The position numbers and the translations under genes are program-made. 64,000 nt of DNA, from positions 372,001-436,000 of the forward strand of contig WACJ01000058.1 in the NCBI GenBank assembly GCA_008973525.1, read 5' to 3'. Of this stretch, positions 11,393 through 22,860 are shown piece by piece. A model generated the notes under the pieces. The model saw nothing but the letters and a program-made list of their open reading frames with translations, had not been told where the DNA came from and searched no databases. This DNA comes from Stenopsyche tienmushanensis (taxonomy: Eukaryota > Arthropoda > Insecta > Trichoptera > Stenopsychidae). How positions within the stretch are numbered: the first letter of the stretch is position 1; the number at the start of each line of letters is the position of its first letter.

Positions 11393-13930
11393 CTATCATA
11401 AAATAATATGGCAGTATTGTGTACATCTTTGAGATTGTTCTGCAAGGAACGATTTTCAGCACACTTGAATTATATTGTATACAAATGGTTTATACTAAAT
11501 AATATAATAAAAAATCTAAAATTTCTTCAGCCAAACAGTTTATCATCAAGTTTGTCATTTAAAAAAATTAGAACGCTTAAAAGACTAATACCATTAGTTT
11601 ATATATTAAACGAATTGATCCAGGAATGAATTAAAATTATGACGTTTGTGTGTTACCGCCTCACGGTATAGTCCACCGAAGAACGAACACTTACATAACA
11701 AATCGATGGTTGTAGTGCTTTATATACCTTAGCAACCACCAGACCAATATGCGCCATACGATAAACGTCTCGCATAACAAATTGCGTACACAAATAATAT
11801 TTTAACTATGCTTATGTTATTGCCGCAAGTATAAACAATAAGTTGACAAAGTTTTATTGCAATCAGATAAACGATATGGCAGCGCATTAAATACGAACAA
11901 ACAACAAGAAGTAGATCATTGCTTTGAAAATAAGCATTTATGATGATAATATTGATTGATATTATTGAGTGTTTTTCTTGAATATTATACGAATATTATG
12001 CGTTAAAATTATCTAGCATAGTCCATTATCTAACCTAATATACCAATATTTGTTTGTTTTTTTTTAATAAAGTTGTTAAATTAGTAAACACTATTCGTAT
12101 TTAAATTCACCGTTTTTCTTTATTGTTCACGGTAATTTAAGGATAAATTCGAAAAAATAACGTCAAGCTTAATAGTGATTTTTTTCTGTATTGCCTACGA
12201 AGAGTCGAACAAATTTAGTTTTAAAACAACGTAAACAAAACAAAATGAAACTCCATACGGGTGAAAGTTCGTCTTAAGTTCAAAACAAAAGTTTTTCAGG
12301 ATTTAAAATTAAATGCAAGCCCATATCGACTGGAATTTCATGCAAATTTTAATATTTTTACTAACTAAAAATATACCAATTGATCGACATGCATAACATG
12401 GAATTTCAATTTCACAAATTTTTTGTCTAGATAAAATTCCCGAAAAATTTTTTTAATCAAAACCTGCCTCTTTTTTTTTTTGGAGCATTATCTTTGACAA
12501 TTTCCGGCTATATTTTTTACCCTCCTTCCTTCAATTTCCTCTGAACAGATGTTGCCAATATGAAATAATGAGAGACACCTTCCAACAAAATGATATAAAT
12601 CGAATAGATATTAGCCGAAAGGAAATATGACGATATCAACTCTAATATACTAGCCTGTAACGATTCGCTTTCCTGAAGCTCCCGTGGGATGCATTCATAG
12701 CGTAATATAATCCTCCTTAGCCCGATGGCGAAGAATAATTATACCAGCAGCACACGATATTTTTTTCCAGAAACGAACAAACATGACACATATATTACAT
12801 ACATATTAAAAATCTATGAATATATTTTTTTCCAATATCAATAATAACCCTGAACTACAACCACCCTAGCTTTTACGCTTCCAAAGATCGGACTATTAGA
12901 AAATACAGCTATTTGCTCCAAGGTATTTATATACAGTAACGACAAAAATCACGAGAAACCAAGTCTTCCCGCGGCCAAGACGATCGGTCGGATCCCAAAA
13001 CTTATCCCCTTAAAGAGGTTCATAAAAAGCATTTCTGCATGTTGAGTTTGGAGAGAAACAAAGACGGAGAGTATCTTGCGTACATCGTACGATTATAATG
13101 TATGTAAATGATATAATGAATCGATTTCAAGTGTATTATTTATATTTACGCAAAGAAATGACCGAATATCGTGTGCTATTGACAGTGTTTATTTATTTAT
13201 GTACAACCTTCATACACGCTGCGACGGTCCTGACAGATAAGTGGATTTATACGGATGATAAGTGGCGGACATACAAATACAGCATCTAAGGTTAAAATTA
13301 GCTCTCTACTCAAATGGTCGACTGGAAGCTTTTCAAAGACTCACTCAGGAATCCAATTAAAAGTAACTCTCTGTGGCTCTCCGCACCTCTTTTATACCCG
13401 ACCTATCTTAATATTTTCCAGATTGTTCTCGAAGCTTTCGAATCGATAACATATGTCACGCTTTCAAAAATACCCTATTGTTAATATTGTTTTGAGACTG
13501 ACAATCTTGCACGGCCACCCTATCATTCTATTGTCGCAAGATCGCTTGCGCTTTTCCTGTATCTCTTCTCTCTGTGCTATATTAAAATTTTCAAAAAATA
13601 TAAATTGGACTACCACACCCGAGTATCAAACACCCTACTGCCGATGCGTCCTTCTTTATGAATTCGCTAAGCCTCGCTGGCGTCTTATATGTAAGCCCGA
13701 TAACTTCTTTATAATTGAGATTTAAGGCCACCTCCCCTCCATGAGTCTCCTCCCTCTCACCACCCTCACATTCTACGTATCGCCTAGCCACCTTAAACGA
13801 ACGCTTCTTACAGACTTCTCTTGAAATCTTAATTGAAAAACGGATCGTTCGTAAAAATACATTGTATCTCAGAATGAAATGCATTTTGTTGTTTAAAATT
13901 TTCTTTTCGGATCACTCTACTTTATTTCAA
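11393..13930. other. AT-rich intergenic stretch, no gene seen
   Basis: Apart from the Helitron-like piece at 11740-11905, only a 40-bp scrap of the TGTAGCGTGGG family is visible at about 12958-12998 (CCGCGGCCAAGACG). ORFs of 60-100 codons at 13100-13880 overlap each other on both strands and show no domain, so I treat them as chance. Confidence 0.5.
11740..11905 (-). repeat. Helitron-like 5'-end repeat, inverted copy
   Basis: Reverse-complemented, this contains ATGCGCTGCCATATCG, GATTGCAATAAAAC and the GCGGCAATAACATAAGCATA type of sequence also found at 24001-24200 and twice at 37381-37640. In the last place it is associated with a CTAGT 3' end, which is why I call it Helitron-like. No replicase or helicase is encoded. 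Confidence 0.5.
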
Positions 13931-14100
13931 AAAATCATTACGTATCTTATCCATATGGTGCTTTCGCATGTATGTTGCATATTGGCCTTCTAAGGCTCCC
14001 AACTTTCAGCATAATTTAACATCCATTATCCATGTTTTGCGACCGTACATTAAAACAACGTTTTGCGACTTCACTTTGGCCTTGACAAGAAGGTGAATGA
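13931..14100 (-). mobile_element. possible LINE ORF2 tail relic
   Basis: The minus strand can be read, with one stop, as VLMYGRKTW followed by LGALEGQYATYMRKHHMDKI. This resembles the YGxETW...FEMWCYRRML...D.IRN region after the RT domain of some LINE families. It is short and degenerate, and could be coincidence. Confidence 0.35.
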
Positions 14101-14307
14101 AACATTCAAACCAAAAAATGATATTTGTGGAGTAGTGTTTAAAACTTGTTCACAATTATAACTGGATCAAGTTCACTCTAAGTCATCACATAATTATTTC
14201 AATGACAAAACTCCATAAGTTTCTTTATCCAGAATGATTTAAATGTCAACGGCAATGGAATAAAATGATATTTCATTTCGCTGAATCCTGTTTAAACACA
14301 TGAAATA

Positions 14308-14735
14308 TTAACCCATTGCACTCGAGACCCTTTTTCGCGCAGCGAACCAGCAACTCGAGACGTTTCGCAGCACTTTTGGCGAATTTCTTACTCCGGCGAA
14401 CTTAAAATCATTACACACACAAATTAATGTATTAAACTTTTATATTTTAACATTATATATATCTTTGCGTCTTTATAAATATAATTTCTTAAATATGAAT
14501 GTCTGTAATTTTGCTATGTGTGATATTTCATAAAACAATTGCCAAAATGCATGCCCGGCTTTTCAGGGCAAGTATTACAATAATATGTGATTTTTTGGTT
14601 TTTACCGGCCTTGTTACATTGAGAACAGACTTTACAATCCTTCCTAACTCCTATTCAATGCTTATAGGGATCAAAAACTTAGTAATCTTTCTGCCACGAC
14701 TGTAGTTCGAACTAGTTCCAAACATGCAGTCCGGT
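14308..14735 (-). mobile_element. piggyBac element relic (3' end with zinc finger)
   Basis: On the minus strand, 14633-14514 reads KVCSQCNKAGKNQKITYYCN, continues CPEKPGMHFGNCFMKYHT and ends in a stop. This is the C-terminal cysteine-rich domain typical of piggyBac transposases. About 200 bp further on lies TTAA (14308-14311) followed by CCCATTGCACTCGAGAC, which is how piggyBac-type termini look. The CTCGAGAC motif repeats inside the terminus. The rest of the transposase is degraded beyond 14735 and no second terminus was located. Confidence 0.7.
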
Positions 14736-16849
14736 TCATAGTTGCGTGACTCTATTTTTCAACTTTATGGTAGAATTTATGTCTAGAAAATTTTAACAAA
14801 TAGAAATAATACAGCAAAGAGATTTCAATCGAATATTTCTCCATAAATAAATATAAAAATATTAAGCACAATGTGTATCAAAAATACTATCATGGCTTTT
14901 CATCTGGATCTCGTGTGTCGTTACAGTGTTTTTATCTAAAGCTCAAAGCTTGTTTTCAACACAAAAACGCCACCTTTAAAGGCACAAGAAAAGCGATTTA
15001 CTCAAAGCTGTTTAGTTCATGTTTTTATCCACCTTAAGAAATTTTTCAGCAAAGCGTATTTTCTTTAAAAACAATCAATCCTTATTATCAAATCATTTTT
15101 TCTTCAAACAACCACAGCATTTATTATAAACATTTGTCTAGACGTCACCAATGCTTGTGGTCTATTATGAACATTTTAATCAAGTCGATAGCTTTCAATT
15201 GGTTAAAGTGGTAACGGCAATGACATCAGCTCCCCAAACGATATATGGAAATTCAGGTCGTGGTGTAACACCGTTAGATATATCATTGGATAGTTGGACG
15301 TTGCGAAACTCAACGTTAAATCGATCGCAGTTTGTGGTTGTCATCTAACCCTCGGCTAGTTTAATCTATCTTGAACATCAGTTTGCACATGCTCTAAAAT
15401 TCCAGGATGGAGTGTATAATAGAATCAGCACCGAGTCCTTCTACTTAATCAGAAACCTCAACCATCTATTGTACTAAATGATTAAGAATATAACACAAAT
15501 TCATTCAAGTTAGAAATAAATCTCTAATTTAATTGAATCGATAAAGTAGTTAGCTATAAAGGAGGTCACATAATGGAAAACAACACTAGCATGCTGGATA
15601 ATTATGCATCGTTATGTTACCCTAGTGTTCAGTATAAACATTTAGTGTTATAGGGAAATAAGCATACATTATCGAAGCCATGCTTGTAAATATTAATGTA
15701 TATACATTGGAAATTTAACACAATCAAACTCAAAGGCTGATATGGACCAAATTTAAAAAAAAAAAAATTAGGTGGGCCGCAAAACTCTGCACCCATTCGG
15801 CCCTCGAAGTGCGCGGTTTCCTATTACGATTTCACTATTACGCGGTATCAGTGCAAAGAAAAGACCTAGTTTTTCAATTGATGATATTTCAACCACAATT
15901 TCTACATGCCGCATATCTTGTATTTCAAAGGATGATCATAGTCTTTAAACACTTTTTTTTAAAATCCGCCACTGATACAGAAATAAAAAAGGACAATTTA
16001 ATGCTACTATCTTTTCTACTTCAGGAGCAATACTGCTAGCAGTAATTACTTTCGAAACTGACCAAAGGTGAGCATCGTATATGCTGGATCTGGTTTTTCA
16101 ATCACCTCCATTTAAATAAGCTTAGGTACTGCTTCTATATTTATTGAAAAAATCTAAGAAAACAAAGAAAAATTATCGGATTAACTTGAAATAAAAAAAT
16201 AAAAAATTGAAACTTTAAAATAGTTTAACTTAAATTGAAAACGGTCGTCCATGCGGCGACCCGGTCGTAGACGCAGACCACGTTCTATGGACATGTCCGG
16301 GCATAGCGTCCAATCTCGAAGCGCTCATTCGAAGTGTCAGCGGTCTGCAAAGCGGACCGGTTGGGCACATAGACTTTGTAGCTCCTTCCCACCTCTTTTA
16401 GAGCTTTCAGGACTTTTTGCCGCAATTTTGGTGAAATACCCGAAGCCTTCTATGTTCCTTATGACCATGGAAGCACCCCCAGCGACTAGTACAAATAGGT
16501 GGCTCGCGTCAATGAGATCACGAGCGAGACTAGAATTCTTCCCCATAAACTTATGTATATATTTATTATAATCCAATTATCCAAATATCCATTTTTTTTT
16601 TTTTTTTCATTTCCTATTAAAATATGTATTTGTATATATTAGCTAGGTTTAAACTGATTTAGAAATAAGACAACTAGCTCGCAGGTGAGGAGAAGTAATC
16701 ACGGTTTTGCACCTCAATGTGCACTCTTGTTGAATGGGCTGACATGGATCCGAATAGCGGGATTAATAAACAGCTCGGGTAAGATGAGGGTCCCCACCTT
16801 GTGCGCTGTTCTGGAATAGCATCATTATCCGAGTAATACCACACTTTTT
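14736..16849. other. AT-rich intergenic stretch with unassigned repeats
   Basis: No host gene is recognised. Near 15771 the phrase GGTGGGCCGCAAAACTCTGC recalls hAT-type termini, without a partner end. Positions 16251-16575 are less AT-rich and open on both strands but match nothing I know; part of it recurs at 47,041. A run of T lies at about 16592-16608. Confidence 0.5.
16310..16370 (+). repeat. repeat shared with 47,041-47,096
   Basis: The stretch including GTCAGCGGTCTGCAAAGCGG and ACCGGTTGG is nearly identical to positions 47,041-47,096, where the matching text is GTCAGCAGTCTGAAAAGCGG. The surrounding 16251-16575 block is probably a larger copy of the same mobile sequence. Its type is unknown. 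Confidence 0.6.
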
Positions 16850-17385
16850 TAGTACACTTAAACCTTTTTTTGTGCAGTAGATGCGTTCCGCAGAAAATCG
16901 CATAAAAAAGTTATAACTTATATAGAAAAACTGCGCGCAAAAACGCATCTGCGTTCTATGGGTTTTAAAAACCGCATAACTTTGAAACAACTATATAAAA
17001 TATATCCAAAACCGCATAAAAAAATTAATTAAAAAACATGAAAATAATAAGGCAATTAAAAACAACTTTTTTGGTAACATTTAAAGGACGTATTGCATCA
17101 TTGATAACACTTTAAGGATGTCTGACATCTGGCATCTCAAACGCCAGATATCCACTAGAGAAATACTATTTATTTTAATTACAAACTATCATCGCTGTAT
17201 GATAATTTTCGTTGTGATTTTCGATATTACTCAAAATTGCTCTTTGCAAAAACTTAATATCTCGATACGTACTCTTTATGGAATTTTTAAAAAAATAAAA
17301 AATTGCTTTAAAGAACCGCATAACTTCGAAATCGCACAAAAAAATCGCATGAAAAGAGGTTTGAATGTATTGTGTTCGTTTTTTT
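16850..17385 (+). repeat. pogo/Tigger-like inverted-repeat family, copy P2
   Basis: The left end reads TACACTTAAACCTTTTTTTG. The right end, reverse-complemented, reads ACATTCAAACCTCTTTTCAT, giving imperfect terminal inverted repeats. Internal ACCGCATAACTTTGAAACA, GGATGTCTGACATCTGGC and ACTACGAAATCGCAC-type motifs match copies P1 and P3. An ORF across 17118-17432 is a by-product of the repeat, not a gene. At about 535 bp this copy lacks roughly 430 bp of middle sequence present in P3. Confidence 0.65.
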
Positions 17386-17462
17386 GGCTGGACCGCAAAA
17401 ATATTCTTTGTGGGCCGTATGCAGCGAGTTAGCTTACAGGAGGCAGTGACATACGAGTAGCT

Positions 17463-17693
17463 CCCGTGCTACAACTTTAGCCATGTCTACTGAAGTCTTA
17501 GCCACCTTACATCGAAAGTAGACGATGTTTATTTAGAAATAATTAAATGAAACTACTTGTAGACAAATAAACAGCTTTATAGATTTGAATTTAATGGCAG
17601 TATGTATAATTATTCAGCTTTCGAAAATAGTTATTAATAAATATATGAAAATAGTTGTAACAACAATTAGCTTTTTAGAAATGAGTGCATAAT
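17463..17693 (+). repeat. unclassified dispersed repeat X, copy 1
   Basis: Sequence around CTTTAGCCATGTCTACTGAA, GACGATGTTTATTTAG, ACTACTTGTAGACAAA and AACAATTAGCTTT recurs at 33,400-33,700 (same strand) and 20,131-20,380 (opposite strand). The three copies diverge moderately. No coding potential or terminal structure was seen. Confidence 0.6.
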
Positions 17694-19344
17694 TCCAGTC
17701 GCTGCTTCCCATACTATTAGTCTCATAGGAGCGAACATAATAATATAAGATTCATTACAGAGCCAAAAAATGATCAAAAGAAATTGAATATCTGCCCAAG
17801 TCATAATTTGTAAGACCTTGCCAGCCAGTTCGGGTTTAAATCCAGACATATTTCCAGTAGGATTATTTTGTCGCAGATGGTCTCCAATTTCAGTCAATAT
17901 AACGGAAAGTTGGCGTGCATCAGCACCCGCTTAAAAAGTGTTAAGGCAGTGAGCCATTAATGTGGCGAGGCAAGCGAATGAAGGATGGATAACTCTTTTG
18001 TGGAAAAATATTTTAGAAAATGGAATATATATAAATAATTTAAGCGATGTCAAGTGGTCTTTGTCTCCTAATGAACTCCATCGGGCTAAACATAATGAAT
18101 ATGTATTTGATCTTTTTGTTAACATGCTATGAATATTACATTCCGTAATTACGAAGCGCATAGGAATTGCAAATTTCCAATCACTTTCCAAATGATGTTA
18201 ACCCATTACGCCATTAGTATGGAAGTTACCTTGGTGGATTAAATTGGTTTCTAATATACATACAATGCATTTGTCTTAATGAACTGTTTTTCATTTTTTT
18301 TTTGTTTTCAAAGAGAGTAATATTATATTGTATTTAAAATAATGATCAATAAAATATATTTCGAATAGGAAAAGAGGCTTTGATATATCAAGAATTGTAT
18401 ATGATACCCCTAGTCCCTAGAGCTATGCGCACACTTCAATCAGATGGAACCTTGACCTCAGATGCTTAACAAGTAGTATTGTAGAATGGAAGTTATGAAG
18501 AAGGAAACTCAAAAGCTTCCTGTGTAGAAGAGATGATATCAATTTCAAAGGCGAAGAGCTAAACGTAACGAACTCCAAGATTTACAAACAACATTTCGCT
18601 CTTGCCCGCTTTCTTTTTCCATTGTTGCCGGTCTGTATATAATAAATCACGAAAGCGCCCAAGCGATCGCTTTTTATATGAGGAACGGTTAGAGCTCTTT
18701 AATGTAAGCAGAATTTCGCATGTTTCAGTACAAAAAATAGAGCAAGAAATAGAAACCGAACTCATTCCATACCAATAGGAATACAAGCATTCACATACGA
18801 GAAATTCTAGTTATTGTGAGTTTTATAGATGTGCGAACACTTTAAATAATACAATTTATCTACACAATAACATTCTGTGAATATATAAACAAACGAGATG
18901 CTTCAGATCGATTTGCTCCCGCAGGTTGAAATATGATCCTGTTTCATTTCCCAAGCGGAAACTTTTTAAATTCCATTTCACTTATGCCATTTAAAACTGG
19001 CCATATTTTAAATAGAATATGTTTTCATTCGCATGAATTATTAAAGTGATTTGCTTTGACAATCACACAGTAAAACTAAATTAATAACGACGACTAAATT
19101 GAATGTAAAATATATCAAATATATTTTTAAAAAGTGATAAACCCCAGCAAAATGTTTATGATATGGCTATAAATACCAAGGCTTCGAACCGAAACGGATA
19201 ACCGGTAAAACCGCTATTTTTGCCGGATCGAACGCGGGAACTGAACCGATTCGAAAGCATCAGTTTTATCGGATGGCAAGCGAATGATTTTGGTATTGTT
19301 ATAATATGCGACATTCACCATTCTTATGCAGAATTCGTTTGATT
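17694..19344. other. AT-rich intergenic stretch, no gene seen
   Basis: A TTAACCCATTACGCC phrase at about 18198 resembles a piggyBac-type terminus but stands alone. An open stretch near 18646-18780 has a mixed charged composition and no convincing family. Nothing else was recognised. Confidence 0.5.
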
Positions 19345-19650
19345 GTATAGTCCGCGGTTCGTAGCCTTCGCCGCCGTCACGTTTGCCAACCGCGACGTTC
19401 TTCGGTCTCGAAGATCGCACCGCGGGATCGCGCGCAGCGCCAAAGCGCCCCGCACTGACCGGAGGATCGATCCCGGAGACCGATCAACGGCGGATGCGCC
19501 CCCAACAACCAGAGGGGGCGGGTTCTTTACTCCTCGACTATGACTCCGTCGCCAAAGGCGACGCCAAAAGAAGAGCTCCAGAGAAGAAGGTCGTTGTCTA
19601 CGTCCCGATGCTAACTCACTTATTCGCCCGCCTTCCGATTAATCCGCGCG
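19345..19650. other. isolated GC- and CpG-rich patch
   Basis: About 300 bp are much richer in G, C and CpG than the surrounding DNA, with open frames on both strands that I attribute to the composition. It includes GACCGGAGGATCGATCCCGG. It could be part of a retrotransposon or a foreign insertion. No protein motif was recognised. Confidence 0.5.
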
Positions 19651-19741
19651 GGTCTTAACCGCAAAAATTGTGGTCAGCTTAAAGCCGAGCAAACTGTAGA
19701 AGACAGAATATTTTGGTATACACAAAATACGCAACAGATAG

Positions 19742-19815
19742 TCCCGCGGTTACGCAGTTGGACTTGTTAGACTGCACAGTTAACTCAATAATCTTGGGTT
19801 CAAATCTACAGAAGA
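19742..19815 (+). other. tRNA-like sequence, probable SINE head or tRNA relic
   Basis: GGTTACGCAGTTGG resembles an A box and GGGTTCAAATCT a B box, at roughly tRNA spacing, with CTGCACA where an anticodon loop would sit (GCA, cysteine-like). The acceptor and T stems do not pair well, so it is not a functional tRNA. Confidence 0.3.
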
Positions 19816-19880
19816 TGTGACTGGCGACCACATTTTTAAAAACATATATACGCCATGAGTAATCATTCCATAATACATAT

Positions 19881-20130
19881 TGTAGCGTGGGTGATTAACA
19901 GCGACATCTTCCCCCTCCTCTCCTCTTTCAGGTGCAATGTGCTATTTTGACATTGCACCTGCAATTACCGACCGAATTGCTTCTCGCGCAGTGCACCGTT
20001 GACGGCTGAGTGGTGACGCGCAGGAGGTGAAAGCAAGAAGACTAGAGGGTTGGCCTTGGCTGCGGGAGGGCGTCCTTTCCGCAGTCAGATCCATATCTCA
20101 CGTACTGAATAAAAAGTTATTTTTCACCCA
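19881..20130 (+). repeat. TGTAGCGTGGG family, copy D
   Basis: This copy starts exactly at TGTAGCGTGGG, has a small deletion after the start, and keeps AACAGCGACATCTTCC, GACGCGCAGGAGG, CTTGGCTGCGGGAGG and ACTGAATAAAAAG. It is truncated after the AATAAA-like element. Confidence 0.7.
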
Positions 20131-20380
20131 TTTCTACAAAGCTAATTTTGGTTTCAGTCAGTGTTTATACGTTATACATCAGAAATTTTACAGTCTACCA
20201 AACTCTTAACCTTGCAGACATTAATGATAATTTTTGAAACCTGAATAATTGAATTAAAATCTACAAAGCTGTCTATTTGTCTACAAGTAGTTTACCTTAA
20301 TTATTGTTAAATAAACGTCATTTGCTTTCAATACAAGATGGCTAGAACTTCGATATACGTGTCTTGATTTGTATTTGAAT
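20131..20380 (-). repeat. unclassified dispersed repeat X, copy 2 (inverted)
   Basis: Reverse-complemented, it aligns with 17463-17693 and 33,400-33,700, including ACTACTTGTAGACAAATAGA and a TTTGGTAGACTGTAA block shared with 33,606-33,620. It abuts repeat copy D. Confidence 0.6.
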
Positions 20381-21518
20381 AAAGTATTGTAATACTCATT
20401 AATTAGTTCAATAAAACCACATATCTCACAGTCATTGTATGCAAAAATCGTTATATGGAAAATATATGTTTATGAAGAAAAAACTGCATTTTCTTATATT
20501 ATCGTTTTTTAAAATACATTATGAAAGTTTGACAGAATCTTTATATGCTTATTTAGCTTCAAAATCTTTCAGTTTTATTTATAGTTGATATACAACACAC
20601 TACAATCATAAATATTTAAATGGAAAACACTCCTTTGTACCTAATATTTTATTCAAAAATGCTTTTATTACAAAACGAATATCTTTTCAGCACATTCTTT
20701 TAAATCGCAAACGTGTCAGACTATCAACCCTTATCAAGGAGAACTCGTGACTAATTTAAGCATCGATTGAAAATACACATGGAAGCATTCGGAGGATTGT
20801 ATTTCTATAAAGGAAAAGATTTATTTCAATTGAACTCAATTTACATCCTTTTTTTCAGAAGAGTCAATTTAATTCTTTTCAGCTTATAAGCTTAATTTAA
20901 GTTAGTCAAAAATATTAATTCCAGGATGGAAAGATTCAAGATGGTATAAATACCACCAGTTGAATCAATAAATATGATATATCCTCGCGATTAAATGTCT
21001 TTGTAAAATTGGACGACAATCGAAATGATCTTTCAAAGCTCTGGTATTTGAGGCCAATCAAATGGTCGAATGCTTCAATGCACATGTAGGGCATTCAATT
21101 TATTTCAGCGTAACCCACAGGGACCGCCAGATCAAGTGTTGCTAATTCTAATGCCCATACAATTGTTAATACTAATTGTAAAGTTAGTATAATAAAATAT
21201 TTGTATTTTCATGAAATTTAGTTATTATTTTGTAAAAATGATTTTGACTTGAATGAAAACATTGAGTCTAGTGTTGAACATGGAACGCTTTCAATAAAAT
21301 ACAATTTCATTCTTAGTGAAGGTTTATATATAGATAGATATATTACGTTGTTAATTAAATAAAACAGACCCACGGTAATCTGGCCCCGGTCTAATCCGGC
21401 GCCCCCTGTAGTCCGACATCCCAATACAAGTATGGTACATATAATATGTGAGGGAAAGCTTCATCAATGTAAAAAAAAATGCCAAAATGTGATCCTGGAC
21501 TGCCTAAATTGGCAATTG
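20381..21518. other. AT-rich intergenic stretch, no gene seen
   Basis: Nothing recognisable on either strand. The final 60 bases flank the hAT insertion. Confidence 0.5.
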
Positions 21519-21526
21519 AGTACGAC

Positions 21527-22591
21527 TAGGGAATCCAATCCCGAGGCAAAATGTCGATCCCGGGATTTCGGGATTTCATTAGACAATCCCGGGACCAGTC
21601 CCGGGATCCCGGGATTGGGATTTTCAATATTTTAAGAAATTACCTTGATGAATTTGATCAAAAATTACTAATAAGTCTATTTGTTCAATATTATATATAT
21701 CTCTTGAAGGCCAAAGAATTTTATTTATTTAAGAAAAGATAAAAATATAATTCAAAAATAGATAAATAAAACACTAAAAAATTCAAATATTATTTTGAAA
21801 ATATGTCCGAAGTAACATTAACATTAAAAATTAGTGTTTCGTCATTTAGTCTGGATCTGATTTTGGAAGTCAGACAACTTGCTGCTGAAAATGCACGCTC
21901 AGCTTCCACACTCGTTGGAGGTATCGTCATCAGATATTAAAGTGCTAGTTCGAGTCGATGATCGCGTGAGCCCTCATTTTCGTATAACACCATCAATGTG
22001 ACTGATAAAATTCTTTTCTGCTGAGACACGGACTAAAAATCGCAAAATTCCCGATTTCCCAATTTCCCGACAAATTATTTATTTCCGTCGTTGCAGATGA
22101 ATACTTATATACTATAATACTTTGATGTGATTTGTAATTATATTACGGAGGAATACAAAAATTCTGAACCCCGTATCTATTATATTTCATATCGATATTC
22201 CCATTATTAGAGTCGAGGTGTAGTAAATACATCACCGGTAGAGAAAGGTTACTATAACAATTTGAAAAACATACATGTACGCTATATATGTGTACATAGA
22301 TTAGACAGCCACTGCTCCTATGCGTCGCCTAAGTTCACCAACTAGTAATTACGCCACTGTTTCCAAGCGTCTAGATTTCGTCGGGAATGTCTCGATTTAG
22401 TAGCCTTCATCGTGTTGGTGAGGTGTACGATTTCTGTTAGATAAAAATTTCAATCCCGGGATTTTCGGGATTACGTTTTCTAATCCCGGGATTTTCGGGA
22501 TTACGTTTTCTAATCCCGGGATTCTTAAGTACCTAAAACTGTCCGGGATCCCGGGATCCCGGGATCCGGGATCCCGGGATTGGATTCCCTA
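21527..22591 (-). mobile_element. hAT-superfamily element, complete ends, decayed transposase
   Basis: Both ends carry the same perfect 17-bp inverted repeat TAGGGAATCCAATCCCG, flanked by an identical 8-bp duplication AGTACGAC at 21519-21526 and 22592-22599. An 8-bp duplication is the hAT hallmark. On the minus strand about 21935-21850 reads IPPTSVEAERAFSAASCLTS and continues KIRSRL, matching the C-terminal dimerisation region of hAT transposases. The rest of the transposase is missing: the element is only 1,065 bp. Both subterminal regions are packed with CCCGGGATT repeats, including a tandem duplication of about 31 bp at 22452-22518. A partial inverted copy lies at 31,152. Confidence 0.9.
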
Positions 22592-22604
22592 AGTACGACG
22601 TAGG

Positions 22605-22860
22605 ACGATCCACCGATCATCTTCACCATCAACCGTTACCGGTTGGATGGTGACGCGCAAGAAGCAGGAGTCGGGAAGAATCGTCGGTTGGCCTTGGTCG
22701 CGGGAGGTTGTCCTTCTCGCAGCCAAATCTCTCTCTCTCGTGCTGAATAAAAAGTTACCTAGAGAAGAGAGTCTTTTCGTTCAACGCCCGTCCACCCCCA
22801 TCCATCCTTCCGGCTGTACATGATCCGATAGAAGAACGGACTCGTGCGTTATCGCGGCAA
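22605..22860 (+). repeat. TGTAGCGTGGG family, copy E (5'-truncated)
   Basis: It contains CCGTTACCGGTTGGATGG, GACGCGCAAGAAG, the GCGGGAGG-type block, a TC-rich run with GCTGAATAAAAAG and the downstream AAGAACGGACTCGTGCG segment shared with copy A. The first 150-200 bp of the family are missing. It lies immediately beyond the hAT target duplication. Confidence 0.7.

Noticed and set aside
18646..18780. Possible Harbinger-type transposase N-terminus
   Set aside because: Only a vague similarity over about 35 residues, with stops on either side and no catalytic motif.
19742..19815. Functional tRNA-Cys gene
   Set aside because: The boxes are recognisable but the stems do not pair; listed only as a tRNA-like relic.
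21601..22580. CRISPR-like array of CCCGGGATT repeats
   Set aside because: The repeats are short, irregular, without spacers, and are subterminal repeats of the hAT element in a eukaryotic genome.
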